This document shows, one piece after another, positions 34,649 to 42,534 of a stretch of DNA of 64,000 nt (position 1 is its first letter; the number at the start of each line of letters is the position of its first letter). The position numbers and the translations under genes are program-made. The notes beneath the pieces were generated by a model, which worked only from the letters and a program-made list of their open reading frames with translations, was not told the origin of the DNA and did no database searches. Origin of the DNA: JAVBRD01 sp031548365 (GTDB taxonomy: Bacteria > Bacillota > Clostridia > Christensenellales > UBA1750); assembly GCA_031548365.1 (NCBI GenBank), contig JAVBRD010000020.1, positions 21,111 to 85,110 of the forward strand, given 5' to 3'.

Positions 34649-35728
34649 TCAGTCGAGAAAATCTTTGAGCTTCTTTGAGCGGCTCGGATGCCGAAGTTTC
34701 CGTAGCGCCTTGGCTTCAATCTGGCGGATGCGCTCACGCGTAACGTTGAACTCGCGCCCAACCTCCTCGAGCGTTCGCGCACGCCCGTCATCCAAGCCGA
34801 AGCGCAGCCTGAGCACTTTCTCTTCGCGCGGGGTGAGCGTGTCGAGCACATCCACAAGCTGCTCCTTGAGCAACGTAAACGATGCGGAGTCCGCAGGGGA
34901 CGGCGCGTCATCATCAGGGATGAAGTCGCCCAGATGGCTGTCTTCTTCCTCGCCGATGGGCGTTTCCAGCGAGACCGGCTCCTGCGCGATCTTGATGATC
35001 TCGCGCACCTTGTCCTCTGTGATCGTCATCTCGTGTGCGATTTCTTCGGGTGTCGGCTCGCGTCCATACTCCTGAAGCAGCTGGCGCGATATGCGGATCA
35101 ATTTGTTGATCGTCTCCACCATGTGAACAGGGATGCGGATGGTGCGCGCCTGATCCGCGATCGCCCGCGTGATCGCTTGCCTGATCCACCACGTCGCGTA
35201 CGTTGAAAATTTGTAGCCTTTGCGATAGTCAAACTTCTCAACGGCCTTGATCAGTCCGAGGTTGCCCTCCTGTATCAGATCCAGAAACTGCATGCCGCGT
35301 CCAAGATAGCGTTTGGCGATGGACACCACGAGACGCAGGTTGGCCTCAGCCAGCAAGCGCCTGGCCTGATCGTCGCCCTCTTCCATTCGCCGCGCGATAT
35401 CAATCTCCTGAAACGCGGTGAGAAGCGACACTTTACCGATCTCTTTTAGGTACATGCGAACCGGATCGTCCAGCGAAATGCCGTCGGGCACTGAAAGCGA
35501 CAGATCCTCTTCAGGTGCGACTTCGGGTTCGGGAACAACGTCGATTTCGCCCACAATGTCGACGCCGATCCTCTCCAGCGTTTCGTATATCTGCTCGATT
35601 TGATCAGTCTCAAGCTCAATTTCTTTGAGCTGATTGCTGATCTCATCCAAGGTCAGCACGCCTTTTTCCTTCCCCGATTCCACCAGATCGTCAATGCGTT
35701 CATTCTTTGCATCGACTTCATTGTGCAA
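34649..35728 (-). CDS. rpoD: RNA polymerase primary sigma factor (sigma-A)
   Basis: This is the housekeeping sigma factor. The 359-residue protein has the acidic region 1.1 with LTLDEISNQLKEIELETDQIEQIYETL, region 1.2 DPVRMYLKEIG, region 2 (LVVSIAKRYLGRGMQFLDLIQEGNLGLIKAVEKFDYRKGYKFSTYATWWIRQAI), region 3 and region 4 (TLTPREEKVLRLRFGLDDG ... TLEEVGREFNVTRERIRQIEAKALRKLRHPSRS). The start is a TTG at 35728 after AAAGGAGAG. It follows dnaG by 15 bases, the classical macromolecular-synthesis operon arrangement. Confidence 0.98.
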   Translation of the reverse strand: MHNEVDAKNERIDDLVESGKEKGVLTLDEISNQLKEIELETDQIEQIYETLERIGVDIVGEIDVVPEPEVAPEEDLSLSVPDGISLDDPVRMYLKEIGKVSLLTAFQEIDIARRMEEGDDQARRLLAEANLRLVVSIAKRYLGRGMQFLDLIQEGNLGLIKAVEKFDYRKGYKFSTYATWWIRQAITRAIADQARTIRIPVHMVETINKLIRISRQLLQEYGREPTPEEIAHEMTITEDKVREIIKIAQEPVSLETPIGEEEDSHLGDFIPDDDAPSPADSASFTLLKEQLVDVLDTLTPREEKVLRLRFGLDDGRARTLEEVGREFNVTRERIRQIEAKALRKLRHPSRSKKLKDFLD

Positions 35729-35743
35729 GGTGGATCTCTCCTT

Positions 35744-37516
35744 TCAATGCGCGTCCAGCCGCCGGATTTCCGCGCTCAGCGCTTGTTTGCGCTTGCCGAT
35801 GGTCAGTTGCTCGCGGAAATCGGCCTTTTTTACCTGCTCACTCAGCTCAGCCAGTTCGCGCTTGATGGCTTCTATGCGAAGCGACGTGCACAGTTCGCTG
35901 ATCATCTTGGGCAGTTCATCCTGCGTAACGGCGATGTCCATGTTGAAAACCGCTCCGGCACGCCGTCTGTCCTCTTCGTTTGGCAACGAGTCAAGCAGGC
36001 GCGCCGCTGTCGACGCCGTTCCTGATTCTTCCATGAAAAAGGCGGCCAGCCTTCGCATGAGCGGATCGGAGAAGTCGGCGGGGGAGATCGTCCTGTCGGG
36101 CAATGCGTACCCGCGCGCCATGAAATTGATGAGCTGTCGCTCAGCTTTCGTTGCTTCTGAAAACAACTCCTGTGCGGGCTGCGTGTATTTATTATACCGA
36201 TTGCTGGTAACGGTATTCTTTGAAAAGTCCCCGGATGGCCTAATTTTGGGGGTTTGTCCAATTTGCTGCCATAAAACAGCCTCAGAAAACCCCGTTTGAA
36301 CCGCCACACGCTTGAGGTGTTTTTCGACCTCAACCGGGTTCTTCACCCTCGCGAGGATCTGCGCCGCATCAATGGCGTAGCGCGTCCGTCCCTCTTCATC
36401 CTCCAAGGAGTAGCCGGCAGCAGCACGGTTTAGTCGATATTCTGTCGTGTCCATCGGCCTAAGCGCCTCAAACGCCTCCCGCCCGTTCTCCTTGACGAAA
36501 TCGTCGGGGTCTTTGCCTTCCGGCAGAAAGAGCACCCTTGGCTCCGCGCCTGCCTCTTCCAAAAGGGAAATGGCTTTCACGGTTGCGTTTTGCCCCGCGC
36601 TGTCTCCATCGTAACACACCACGATGTCCGCGCAGTAACGCTTCATCAGCTTTGCCTGATCCGCGGTGATCGCGGTGCCAAGCGTCGCAACACACCCGGA
36701 TACGCCGCTTTGCGCAAGGGACACAACATCCATATACCCTTCTACGAGATAGAGCCGCGCAAGGTTCGTTTGCCCTCTGAGGAAATTAAGCCCATAGAGC
36801 TGGAAACGTTTGTTGAACAAAGGTGTGTCAGATGAGTTGAGGTACTTGGGCTGACCTTCGCCCATGATTCTGCCGCCGAACGCGATCACGCGCGACTGCG
36901 CGTTGAAGATCGGAAAAATGACGCGTTCGCGAAAAATGTCGTAGTACCGGCCGTTCTTTTCCCCCGCGAGGCCCACCGTCTTGAGCAGTTCCTCGGGATA
37001 CCCTTCGGAAACCATGTGCTCGACGAGCTCTGTCCAGCCCGTCCCTGAAACCCCGATACCAAATTTTCGTATCGTCGAATCCGTCAGTCCACGCTTCCTA
37101 AGATATGCAAGCGCCACTCTTCCGTGCGGCGTCCAAAGCCGCTCATGGAACCACCGCGCCGCCGCTTTGACCGCGCCGTACATCCTCTCGCGCTCTTCTG
37201 CCGATAAACCCTGTTTCGTCTGCTCAGGAAGTGATATGCGCGCGCGCTCAGCCAGGTGGAGCGCAGCCTCGTAAAACTCCATGCGCTCTAGCGACATCAC
37301 AAAATCAAACACCGTGCCGCCCTTGTGGCATCCGAAGCAGTAGTAGAGCTGCGTGTCCTGGCTGACGCTGAACGACGGCGATTTTTCGTGGTGAAACGGG
37401 CAAAGCCCCCAAAAACGACTGCCCTGCTGTTTCAGATGGACGTGTTCGGAGACGATGTCCACAATATCGCTTCTTTGCCGGACTTCCTCCAGCCATCCAT
37501 CCGGAAGACCGGGCAT
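35744..37516 (-). CDS. dnaG: DNA primase
   Basis: DnaG makes RNA primers for replication. The 590-residue protein has the N-terminal CHC2 zinc finger (LCPFHHEKSPSFSV ... YYCFGCHKGGTV), the RNA polymerase core with FGIGVSGTGW and VIAFGGRIMGEGQPKYLNS, the TOPRIM motif YLVEGYMDVVSLAQSG and DIVVCYDGDSAG. A helicase-interaction domain follows. ATG with GGAGGG upstream. It is co-transcribed with dgt upstream and rpoD downstream. Confidence 0.97.
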   Translation of the reverse strand: MPGLPDGWLEEVRQRSDIVDIVSEHVHLKQQGSRFWGLCPFHHEKSPSFSVSQDTQLYYCFGCHKGGTVFDFVMSLERMEFYEAALHLAERARISLPEQTKQGLSAEERERMYGAVKAAARWFHERLWTPHGRVALAYLRKRGLTDSTIRKFGIGVSGTGWTELVEHMVSEGYPEELLKTVGLAGEKNGRYYDIFRERVIFPIFNAQSRVIAFGGRIMGEGQPKYLNSSDTPLFNKRFQLYGLNFLRGQTNLARLYLVEGYMDVVSLAQSGVSGCVATLGTAITADQAKLMKRYCADIVVCYDGDSAGQNATVKAISLLEEAGAEPRVLFLPEGKDPDDFVKENGREAFEALRPMDTTEYRLNRAAAGYSLEDEEGRTRYAIDAAQILARVKNPVEVEKHLKRVAVQTGFSEAVLWQQIGQTPKIRPSGDFSKNTVTSNRYNKYTQPAQELFSEATKAERQLINFMARGYALPDRTISPADFSDPLMRRLAAFFMEESGTASTAARLLDSLPNEEDRRRAGAVFNMDIAVTQDELPKMISELCTSLRIEAIKRELAELSEQVKKADFREQLTIGKRKQALSAEIRRLDAH

Positions 37517-37586
37517 GAGATCCCTCCAAATACGTTTTGGCTAATTCGCCGCTTTCGACAAAATTCCTTCTTGCGTCGCCGCTTAC

Positions 37587-38597
37587 TTACCGCGTCCCGC
37601 CAAAGGACGAAGGCGTGAACAACCGCTCAAAGTACGCCGTGGCGTAACGGTCGGTCATTCCAGCGATAAAATCACATACCGCGCGCATCCGCCCGTGCTT
37701 GCCCGCGAACGCGCGTACATCGTCCGGCAAAACGAAATGATCTTCCATCAGGCAGGAAAACAGCGCGGTGATCATGCGGTCGGCCTTGATTTCCTCCGAC
37801 AGCGCGCGTTCCGCAAGGTACACGCGCCTGAACATGAACTCGCGCAGTTCGTCCGTGGCCTCCGCGACGTCGGGCGACATGCCGATCTCCTCGTGTTCCG
37901 CCGAGTAAGCCACCACGTCCCGCACCATGGCATCGATGCGCGCTCCGTGCGTCTCCCCGAGCCGCTTACCGGCCGACTTTGGGAGATCCTCCTGCCGAAC
38001 TGTTCCGGCACACAGCGCGTCGTCGATGTCGTGGTTGATGTACGCGATTCGGTCGGAGAGTGCGACAACCTGCCCCTCGAACGTCTCAGGCGGATCGCCC
38101 GTGTGGTGCAGTATACCGTCGATGGTCTCGTAAGTCAGGTTGAGGCCGTTTCCCTCGTGCTCAAGCCTTTCAACAACGCGAACGGACTGCTCATTGTGCC
38201 GAAAGCCGCCGATGCTCTCAGCGAGCCTGTTCAGCGTGCGTTCCCCCATGTGTCCAAACGGGGTATGCCCAAGGTCGTGCCCGAGCGCGATGGCTTCCGA
38301 CAAATCCTCATTGAGACGAAGCGCGCGCGAAATCGTGCGGGCAATCTGCGATACCTCGAGCGTGTGCGTCAGCCGCGTCCTGAAGTGGTCGCCTTCGGGC
38401 GAAACAAAGCACTGCGTCTTGTGCATCAGCCTGCGAAACGACTTGGAGTGGAGAATTCTGTCGCGGTCGCGCTGAAACTCCGTCCTGATGTCGCAAGGAG
38501 TGATGGCGTTCCTTCTGCCGCGAGACTTCGCGCTTTTGGCTGCGCGTTCAGCGAGCGCGCGAAATTCGGCATCTTCCGCAAACTCGCGAATGCTCAC
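37587..38597 (-). CDS. dgt: Deoxyguanosinetriphosphate triphosphohydrolase-like protein
   Basis: This HD-domain enzyme family removes triphosphate from dNTPs, controlling nucleotide pools. The motifs include ITPCDIRTEFQRDRDRILHSKSFRRL, THTLEVSQIARTISRALRL, the HD pair LGHDLGHTPFGHMGE, and VVALSDRIAYINHDIDDAL. The frame continues to 38672, but the GTG at 38597, after GGGGGTGG, starts the usual N-terminus (SIREFAEDAEFRAL) and gives 336 residues. It precedes dnaG, as in many Clostridia. Confidence 0.94.
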   Translation of the reverse strand: MSIREFAEDAEFRALAERAAKSAKSRGRRNAITPCDIRTEFQRDRDRILHSKSFRRLMHKTQCFVSPEGDHFRTRLTHTLEVSQIARTISRALRLNEDLSEAIALGHDLGHTPFGHMGERTLNRLAESIGGFRHNEQSVRVVERLEHEGNGLNLTYETIDGILHHTGDPPETFEGQVVALSDRIAYINHDIDDALCAGTVRQEDLPKSAGKRLGETHGARIDAMVRDVVAYSAEHEEIGMSPDVAEATDELREFMFRRVYLAERALSEEIKADRMITALFSCLMEDHFVLPDDVRAFAGKHGRMRAVCDFIAGMTDRYATAYFERLFTPSSFGGTR

Positions 38598-38678
38598 ACG
38601 TACCACCCCCACATCGGGTCGCTGTGATAATACGACGACAACGAAATAAATTCCTTCATGCGCCGCGAACACAAGAGA

Positions 38679-39692
38679 TTATGCCTTCAGCGCGACCGTC
38701 ACCTCTGAGCGGTTGTGGAAAAGCTGTCTTGCGCCAACGACGTTGTATTCGCGCCTAAGCAACGCTATTCCCTCCTTTGCTTGCTTTACAAAGCCGTCTT
38801 TCGCGAGCTTGAGCGTGATGACCCCCAGGCCGCCTTTCTGAAGTTTCCCTTTCACGGCGACCATCACTTGAACGGAATCCGCAACATCCATCTTCATGTC
38901 ATTGACGATCACATCGAACATGGGCGCGCGGCCCAGATACGCCTGCGCCAGACAACGTTCATGCGTGACGCGCGGATCGTCTGCGATCCTCGGGTCGAGC
39001 CGCGCGGGATCGACCGCGACCACGGACATGCCTTTTTCAAGCAGCACGCGCGTCCACCCTCCGGGCGACGCGCCGAGATCCATCGCCAAGCCGCCGCGAG
39101 GCATTTCAAGGCCAAACACTTCAATAGCCTCAAGCAGCTTGAACTCCGCGCGGCTGACCATCTCAGGCTCGTACGCGAACCGCCTGCGGCCTCCCGCCCA
39201 GTTCGAAACGTTTTGCAGCGGCGTGGAAACGCCCGCATACACACGATTGCCCGCGATCACGACCGAGAGGATCTGCTCCGGTTTGCGCACATCAAGCGGC
39301 GCATGAGCGAGCGCGCTCAGCGCGGTATTGACGTCGAAGGGCTTGTACGGCGCGGTTATTTTTCCGAGCATACGCGTCTGAACGGATAATGTGCGCGCAG
39401 GGTCCAGCGTTTCGAGCAAGGGCCGGATCGCGCCCGCAATATGTTGAACATCGCCTGCGTTACCCTCCACTGAGTCCACGACTGAAGCAGGGGAAATATG
39501 GCGCACGAAAATGCACATCTTTTTCAAAAGCCGATCGGACAACTCAGGAAACGGCACGGACACGCGCGCGAGCACGGTTTCATCGTCAAGATCGCGCATG
39601 CGCGCGCATGACGCGTCCGCCGTCCTCAGCTCGCCCACCGCCGCGGACAGCGACTCCCGCTGCGCGCTGACAATTACCAATTGTTCATCCAT
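38679..39692 (-). CDS. FtsJ-fold (RlmM-like) rRNA 2'-O-methyltransferase
   Basis: This is a predicted RNA ribose methyltransferase of 337 residues. An N-terminal THUMP-like region (ending near residue 160) is followed by the FtsJ/RrmJ domain. SRAEFKLLEAIEVFG supplies the catalytic lysine, LAMDLGASPGGWTRVLLEKGMSVVAVD the SAM site, VIVNDMKMD the Asp, VITLKLA the second Lys and HNRSEVTVAL the Glu (a K-D-K-E tetrad). By analogy with RlmM it may methylate C2498 of 23S rRNA; that target is inferred. It is upstream of and probably co-transcribed with dgt. Confidence 0.85.
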   Translation of the reverse strand: MDEQLVIVSAQRESLSAAVGELRTADASCARMRDLDDETVLARVSVPFPELSDRLLKKMCIFVRHISPASVVDSVEGNAGDVQHIAGAIRPLLETLDPARTLSVQTRMLGKITAPYKPFDVNTALSALAHAPLDVRKPEQILSVVIAGNRVYAGVSTPLQNVSNWAGGRRRFAYEPEMVSRAEFKLLEAIEVFGLEMPRGGLAMDLGASPGGWTRVLLEKGMSVVAVDPARLDPRIADDPRVTHERCLAQAYLGRAPMFDVIVNDMKMDVADSVQVMVAVKGKLQKGGLGVITLKLAKDGFVKQAKEGIALLRREYNVVGARQLFHNRSEVTVALKA

Positions 39693-39716
39693 TTCCGCGT
39701 ATCTCTCCAGACTTCA

Positions 39717-39744
39717 AATCCCGGGATGTTGCCATCCCGGGATT
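39717..39744 (-). terminator. Hairpin after ppdK
   Basis: A perfect 12-pair stem (39717-39728 with 39733-39744) with loop TTGC follows the ppdK stop by about 20 bases. The following minus-strand T-tract is short (TTTGAAGTCT). It probably ends or protects the ppdK transcript. Confidence 0.65.
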
Positions 39745-39763
39745 GACATGGGTTACACCTTGA

Positions 39764-42406
39764 TTACTTTTTAGCGCTCTTCTCTTCGATGACTGCGTGG
39801 GCTGCCGCGAGTCGCGCGATCGGCACGCGGAAGGGCGAGCAGGACACGTAGTTGAGGCCCAGCTTGTGACAGAAAATCACCGAACTCGGATCCCCGCCGT
39901 GCTCGCCGCAGATGCCCAGCTTGATGCCCGGGCGCGTCGCGCGGCCAAGGTCGCACGCCATCTTCATCAGCTTGCCGACGCCGATTTGATCGACGCGGGC
40001 GAACGGATCGCTTTCGAAAATTTTCTTGGCGTAATAGTCGTCCAGGAATTTCCCGGCGTCATCGCGCGAGAAGCCGAACGTCATCTGCGTGAGGTCGTTC
40101 GTGCCAAAGGAGAAGAACTCAGCCTCGCCGGCGATCTCATCGGCGGTCAGCGCGGCGCGTGGAACCTCGATCATCGTGCCGACCATGTACTCGACCTTCT
40201 TGCCCTTTTCTGCCATGACGGCCTCGGCGGTCTTGACGACGATGTCCTTGACGTACTTGAGTTCTTTGACCTCGCCGACCAGCGGGATCATGATCTCGGG
40301 GATGACGGCCATGCCGGTCTCGGCGATGACTTCAATCGCAGCTTCGATGACCGCGCGGGTCTGCATCTCGGCGATCTCAGGGTACGTCACGCTCAGGCGG
40401 CATCCGCGGTGTCCGAGCATGGGGTTGAACTCATGCAGGGAATCGATCGTCTGGATGATGTCGGCGCTGGTGACGTTAAGCTCTTTAGCGAGCGCGTCGA
40501 TGGCGACGGCATCGTCCTTTTGCGGGAGGAACTCATGAAGCGGCGGATCCAGGAAACGAATGGTCACAGGATGACCCTTCATCGCCTTGAAGATGCCCGC
40601 GAAATCCTTGCGCTGCATGGGCAGGAGCTTGTTCAGCGCCTTGCGGCGTTTCTCCTCGGAGTCCGAGAGAATCATCTCGCGCATTGTGGGGATGCGGTCG
40701 GCGTCGAAGAACATGTGCTCTGTGCGGCACAGGCCGATGCCTTCCGCGCCGAACTCTATGGCTTTCGCAGCGTCGTGAGGCGTATCGGCGTTGGTGCGCA
40801 CCTTGAGCTTGCGGACCGCGTCGGCCCAGCCCATCAGCGTCGCGAAATCGCCGGAAACCTCGGCTTCGACCGTGGGGAGAGACTGCCCGTAGACATTGCC
40901 GGTGGATCCATCGAGACTCATGAACTCGCCTTCGGAATAGACCTTGCCAGCAATCTTGCAGGTCTTGGTGTCTTCGTCGATGTGCGCGTCCGAGCAGCCT
41001 GCAACGCAGCAAGTGCCCATGCCGCGCGCGACAACCGCCGCGTGGGAAGTCATGCCTCCACGAGCGGTCAGGATGCCCTGGGCGGCGTACATGCCTTCGA
41101 TGTCCTCAGGGCTGGTCTCCTCACGTAGAAGAAGCACTTTTTGCCCGGCTTTTGCTGCCTTAACCGCGTCATCGGCCGTGAAATAGATCTGTCCGCACGC
41201 CGCGCCCGGAGACGCCGGCAGACCTTTGGCAATGGGATTGGCGGCTTTCATCGCCTTTGAGTCAAACTGCGGGTGGAGGAGGGCGTCGAGCTGCTTGGGC
41301 TCGACTTTCATAATGGCTTCTTCTTTGGTGAGCATGCCTTCATTGACCAGATCAACCGCGAGTTTGACAGCGGCGGCGGCGGTGCGCTTGCCGTTTCTTG
41401 TCTGGAGCATGAAGAGCTTTCCGCGCTCAATGGTGAACTCCATGTCCTGCATGTCGCGATAGTGGCTCTCAAGCTTGTTGGCGATGTCTGCAAACTGCTT
41501 ATAGACCTCGGGCATGTCCCGGTCAAGTGTCGCGATGGGCTGGGGCGTGCGAATGCCCGCGACGACGTCCTCGCCCTGCGCGTTCATCAGATATTCGCCG
41601 TAAAGCTTGCGCTCACCGGTCGACGGGTTGCGCGTGAACGCCACGCCCGTGCCGGAGTCGTTGCCCATGTTGCCGAAGACCATGGACTGCACGTTCACCG
41701 CGGTTCCCCACGACGCGGGAATGTCGTTCATGCGGCGATAGACGATAGCGCGCGGGTTATCCCATGAACGGAACACGGCCTTGACGGCTTCCATGAGCTG
41801 TGCCTTGGGCTCCTGCGGGAAATCCACGCCTTTTTCTTTTTTGTAAAGCGCCTTGAATTCCGCGACAACCTGCTTTAGGTTCTCTGCGTTCAGGTCGGTG
41901 TCCATCTTCGCGCCGACGCTCACCTTGATTTTGTCAAAGATCTTGTCGAACTTGATCTTGTCCACTTCCATCACGACATCGGAGAACATCGTGATGAAAC
42001 GGCGGTAGCTGTCATACGCGAACCGCTCATTGCCCGTGAGTGCTGCGAGTCCCACGACAGTCTCATCGTTGAGGCCGAGGTTGAGAATCGTGTCCATCAT
42101 GCCAGGCATGGACGCGCGTGCGCCTGAGCGCACGGACACGAGGAAGGGGTTGCCCTTGTCGCCAAAGCTTTTGCCCTGCTGCTTTTCGATGGTCGCGAGC
42201 GCGGCATAAATCTGGTCGACAATTTCCTGGGCGATGGTCTTTCCATCATCGTAGTAACGCGTGCAAGCCTCGGTGCTCACTGTGAAGCCTTGAGGCACGG
42301 GAAGTCCCAGCCCGGTCATTTCGGCAAGGTTCGCGCCTTTGCCGCCGAGCAGCGCCTTCATGCCCGCGTTGCCCTCGGAAAACAGATAAACGTACTTTGT
42401 TGCCAT
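39764..42406 (-). CDS. ppdK: Pyruvate phosphate dikinase
   Basis: PPDK interconverts pyruvate, ATP and phosphate with PEP, AMP and pyrophosphate. It serves glycolysis or gluconeogenesis in many anaerobes. The 880-residue protein starts MATKYVYLFSEGNAGMKALLGGKGANLAEM. It has the ATP-grasp domain, the phosphohistidine motif GGMTSHAAVVARGMGTCCV, and the PEP barrel with FGAEGIGLCRTEHMF and FSFGTNDLTQM. It is a single gene with a strong promoter and a possible operator. No PpsR-type regulatory kinase gene is adjacent. Confidence 0.98.
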   Translation of the reverse strand: MATKYVYLFSEGNAGMKALLGGKGANLAEMTGLGLPVPQGFTVSTEACTRYYDDGKTIAQEIVDQIYAALATIEKQQGKSFGDKGNPFLVSVRSGARASMPGMMDTILNLGLNDETVVGLAALTGNERFAYDSYRRFITMFSDVVMEVDKIKFDKIFDKIKVSVGAKMDTDLNAENLKQVVAEFKALYKKEKGVDFPQEPKAQLMEAVKAVFRSWDNPRAIVYRRMNDIPASWGTAVNVQSMVFGNMGNDSGTGVAFTRNPSTGERKLYGEYLMNAQGEDVVAGIRTPQPIATLDRDMPEVYKQFADIANKLESHYRDMQDMEFTIERGKLFMLQTRNGKRTAAAAVKLAVDLVNEGMLTKEEAIMKVEPKQLDALLHPQFDSKAMKAANPIAKGLPASPGAACGQIYFTADDAVKAAKAGQKVLLLREETSPEDIEGMYAAQGILTARGGMTSHAAVVARGMGTCCVAGCSDAHIDEDTKTCKIAGKVYSEGEFMSLDGSTGNVYGQSLPTVEAEVSGDFATLMGWADAVRKLKVRTNADTPHDAAKAIEFGAEGIGLCRTEHMFFDADRIPTMREMILSDSEEKRRKALNKLLPMQRKDFAGIFKAMKGHPVTIRFLDPPLHEFLPQKDDAVAIDALAKELNVTSADIIQTIDSLHEFNPMLGHRGCRLSVTYPEIAEMQTRAVIEAAIEVIAETGMAVIPEIMIPLVGEVKELKYVKDIVVKTAEAVMAEKGKKVEYMVGTMIEVPRAALTADEIAGEAEFFSFGTNDLTQMTFGFSRDDAGKFLDDYYAKKIFESDPFARVDQIGVGKLMKMACDLGRATRPGIKLGICGEHGGDPSSVIFCHKLGLNYVSCSPFRVPIARLAAAHAVIEEKSAKK

Positions 42407-42456
42407 TCGTATCCTCCTCTTAAGAATACCACTTATGTCTCTTTTTACAATTTTTT

Positions 42457-42485
42457 AGTTTACAGCATTGTGCCACGAATATCAA
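42457..42485 (-). promoter_or_regulatory. Sigma-A type promoter for ppdK
   Basis: On the minus strand, TTGATA (42485-42480), 17 bases and TAAACT (42462-42457) lie about 50 bases before the ppdK ATG, which follows AGGAGG. Confidence 0.75.
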
Positions 42486-42501
42486 GGCTTTTATTCCTAA
42501 A

Positions 42502-42518
42502 TGAACAATAATCGTTCA
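42502..42518. promoter_or_regulatory. Possible operator upstream of ppdK
   Basis: The inverted repeat TGAACAATAATCGTTCA (arms TGAAC/GTTCA) lies 16 bases upstream of the ppdK -35 box, in the gap after the GH116 gene. It has no T-tract, so a protein-binding site is more likely than a terminator. Confidence 0.4.
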
Positions 42519-42534
42519 CATTGCGCCACGGCCT

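Noticed and set aside
39797..41128. 443-codon frame antisense to ppdK
   Set aside because: The ppdK frame on the other strand has unmistakable motifs. Long antisense frames are expected at this GC content and codon use.
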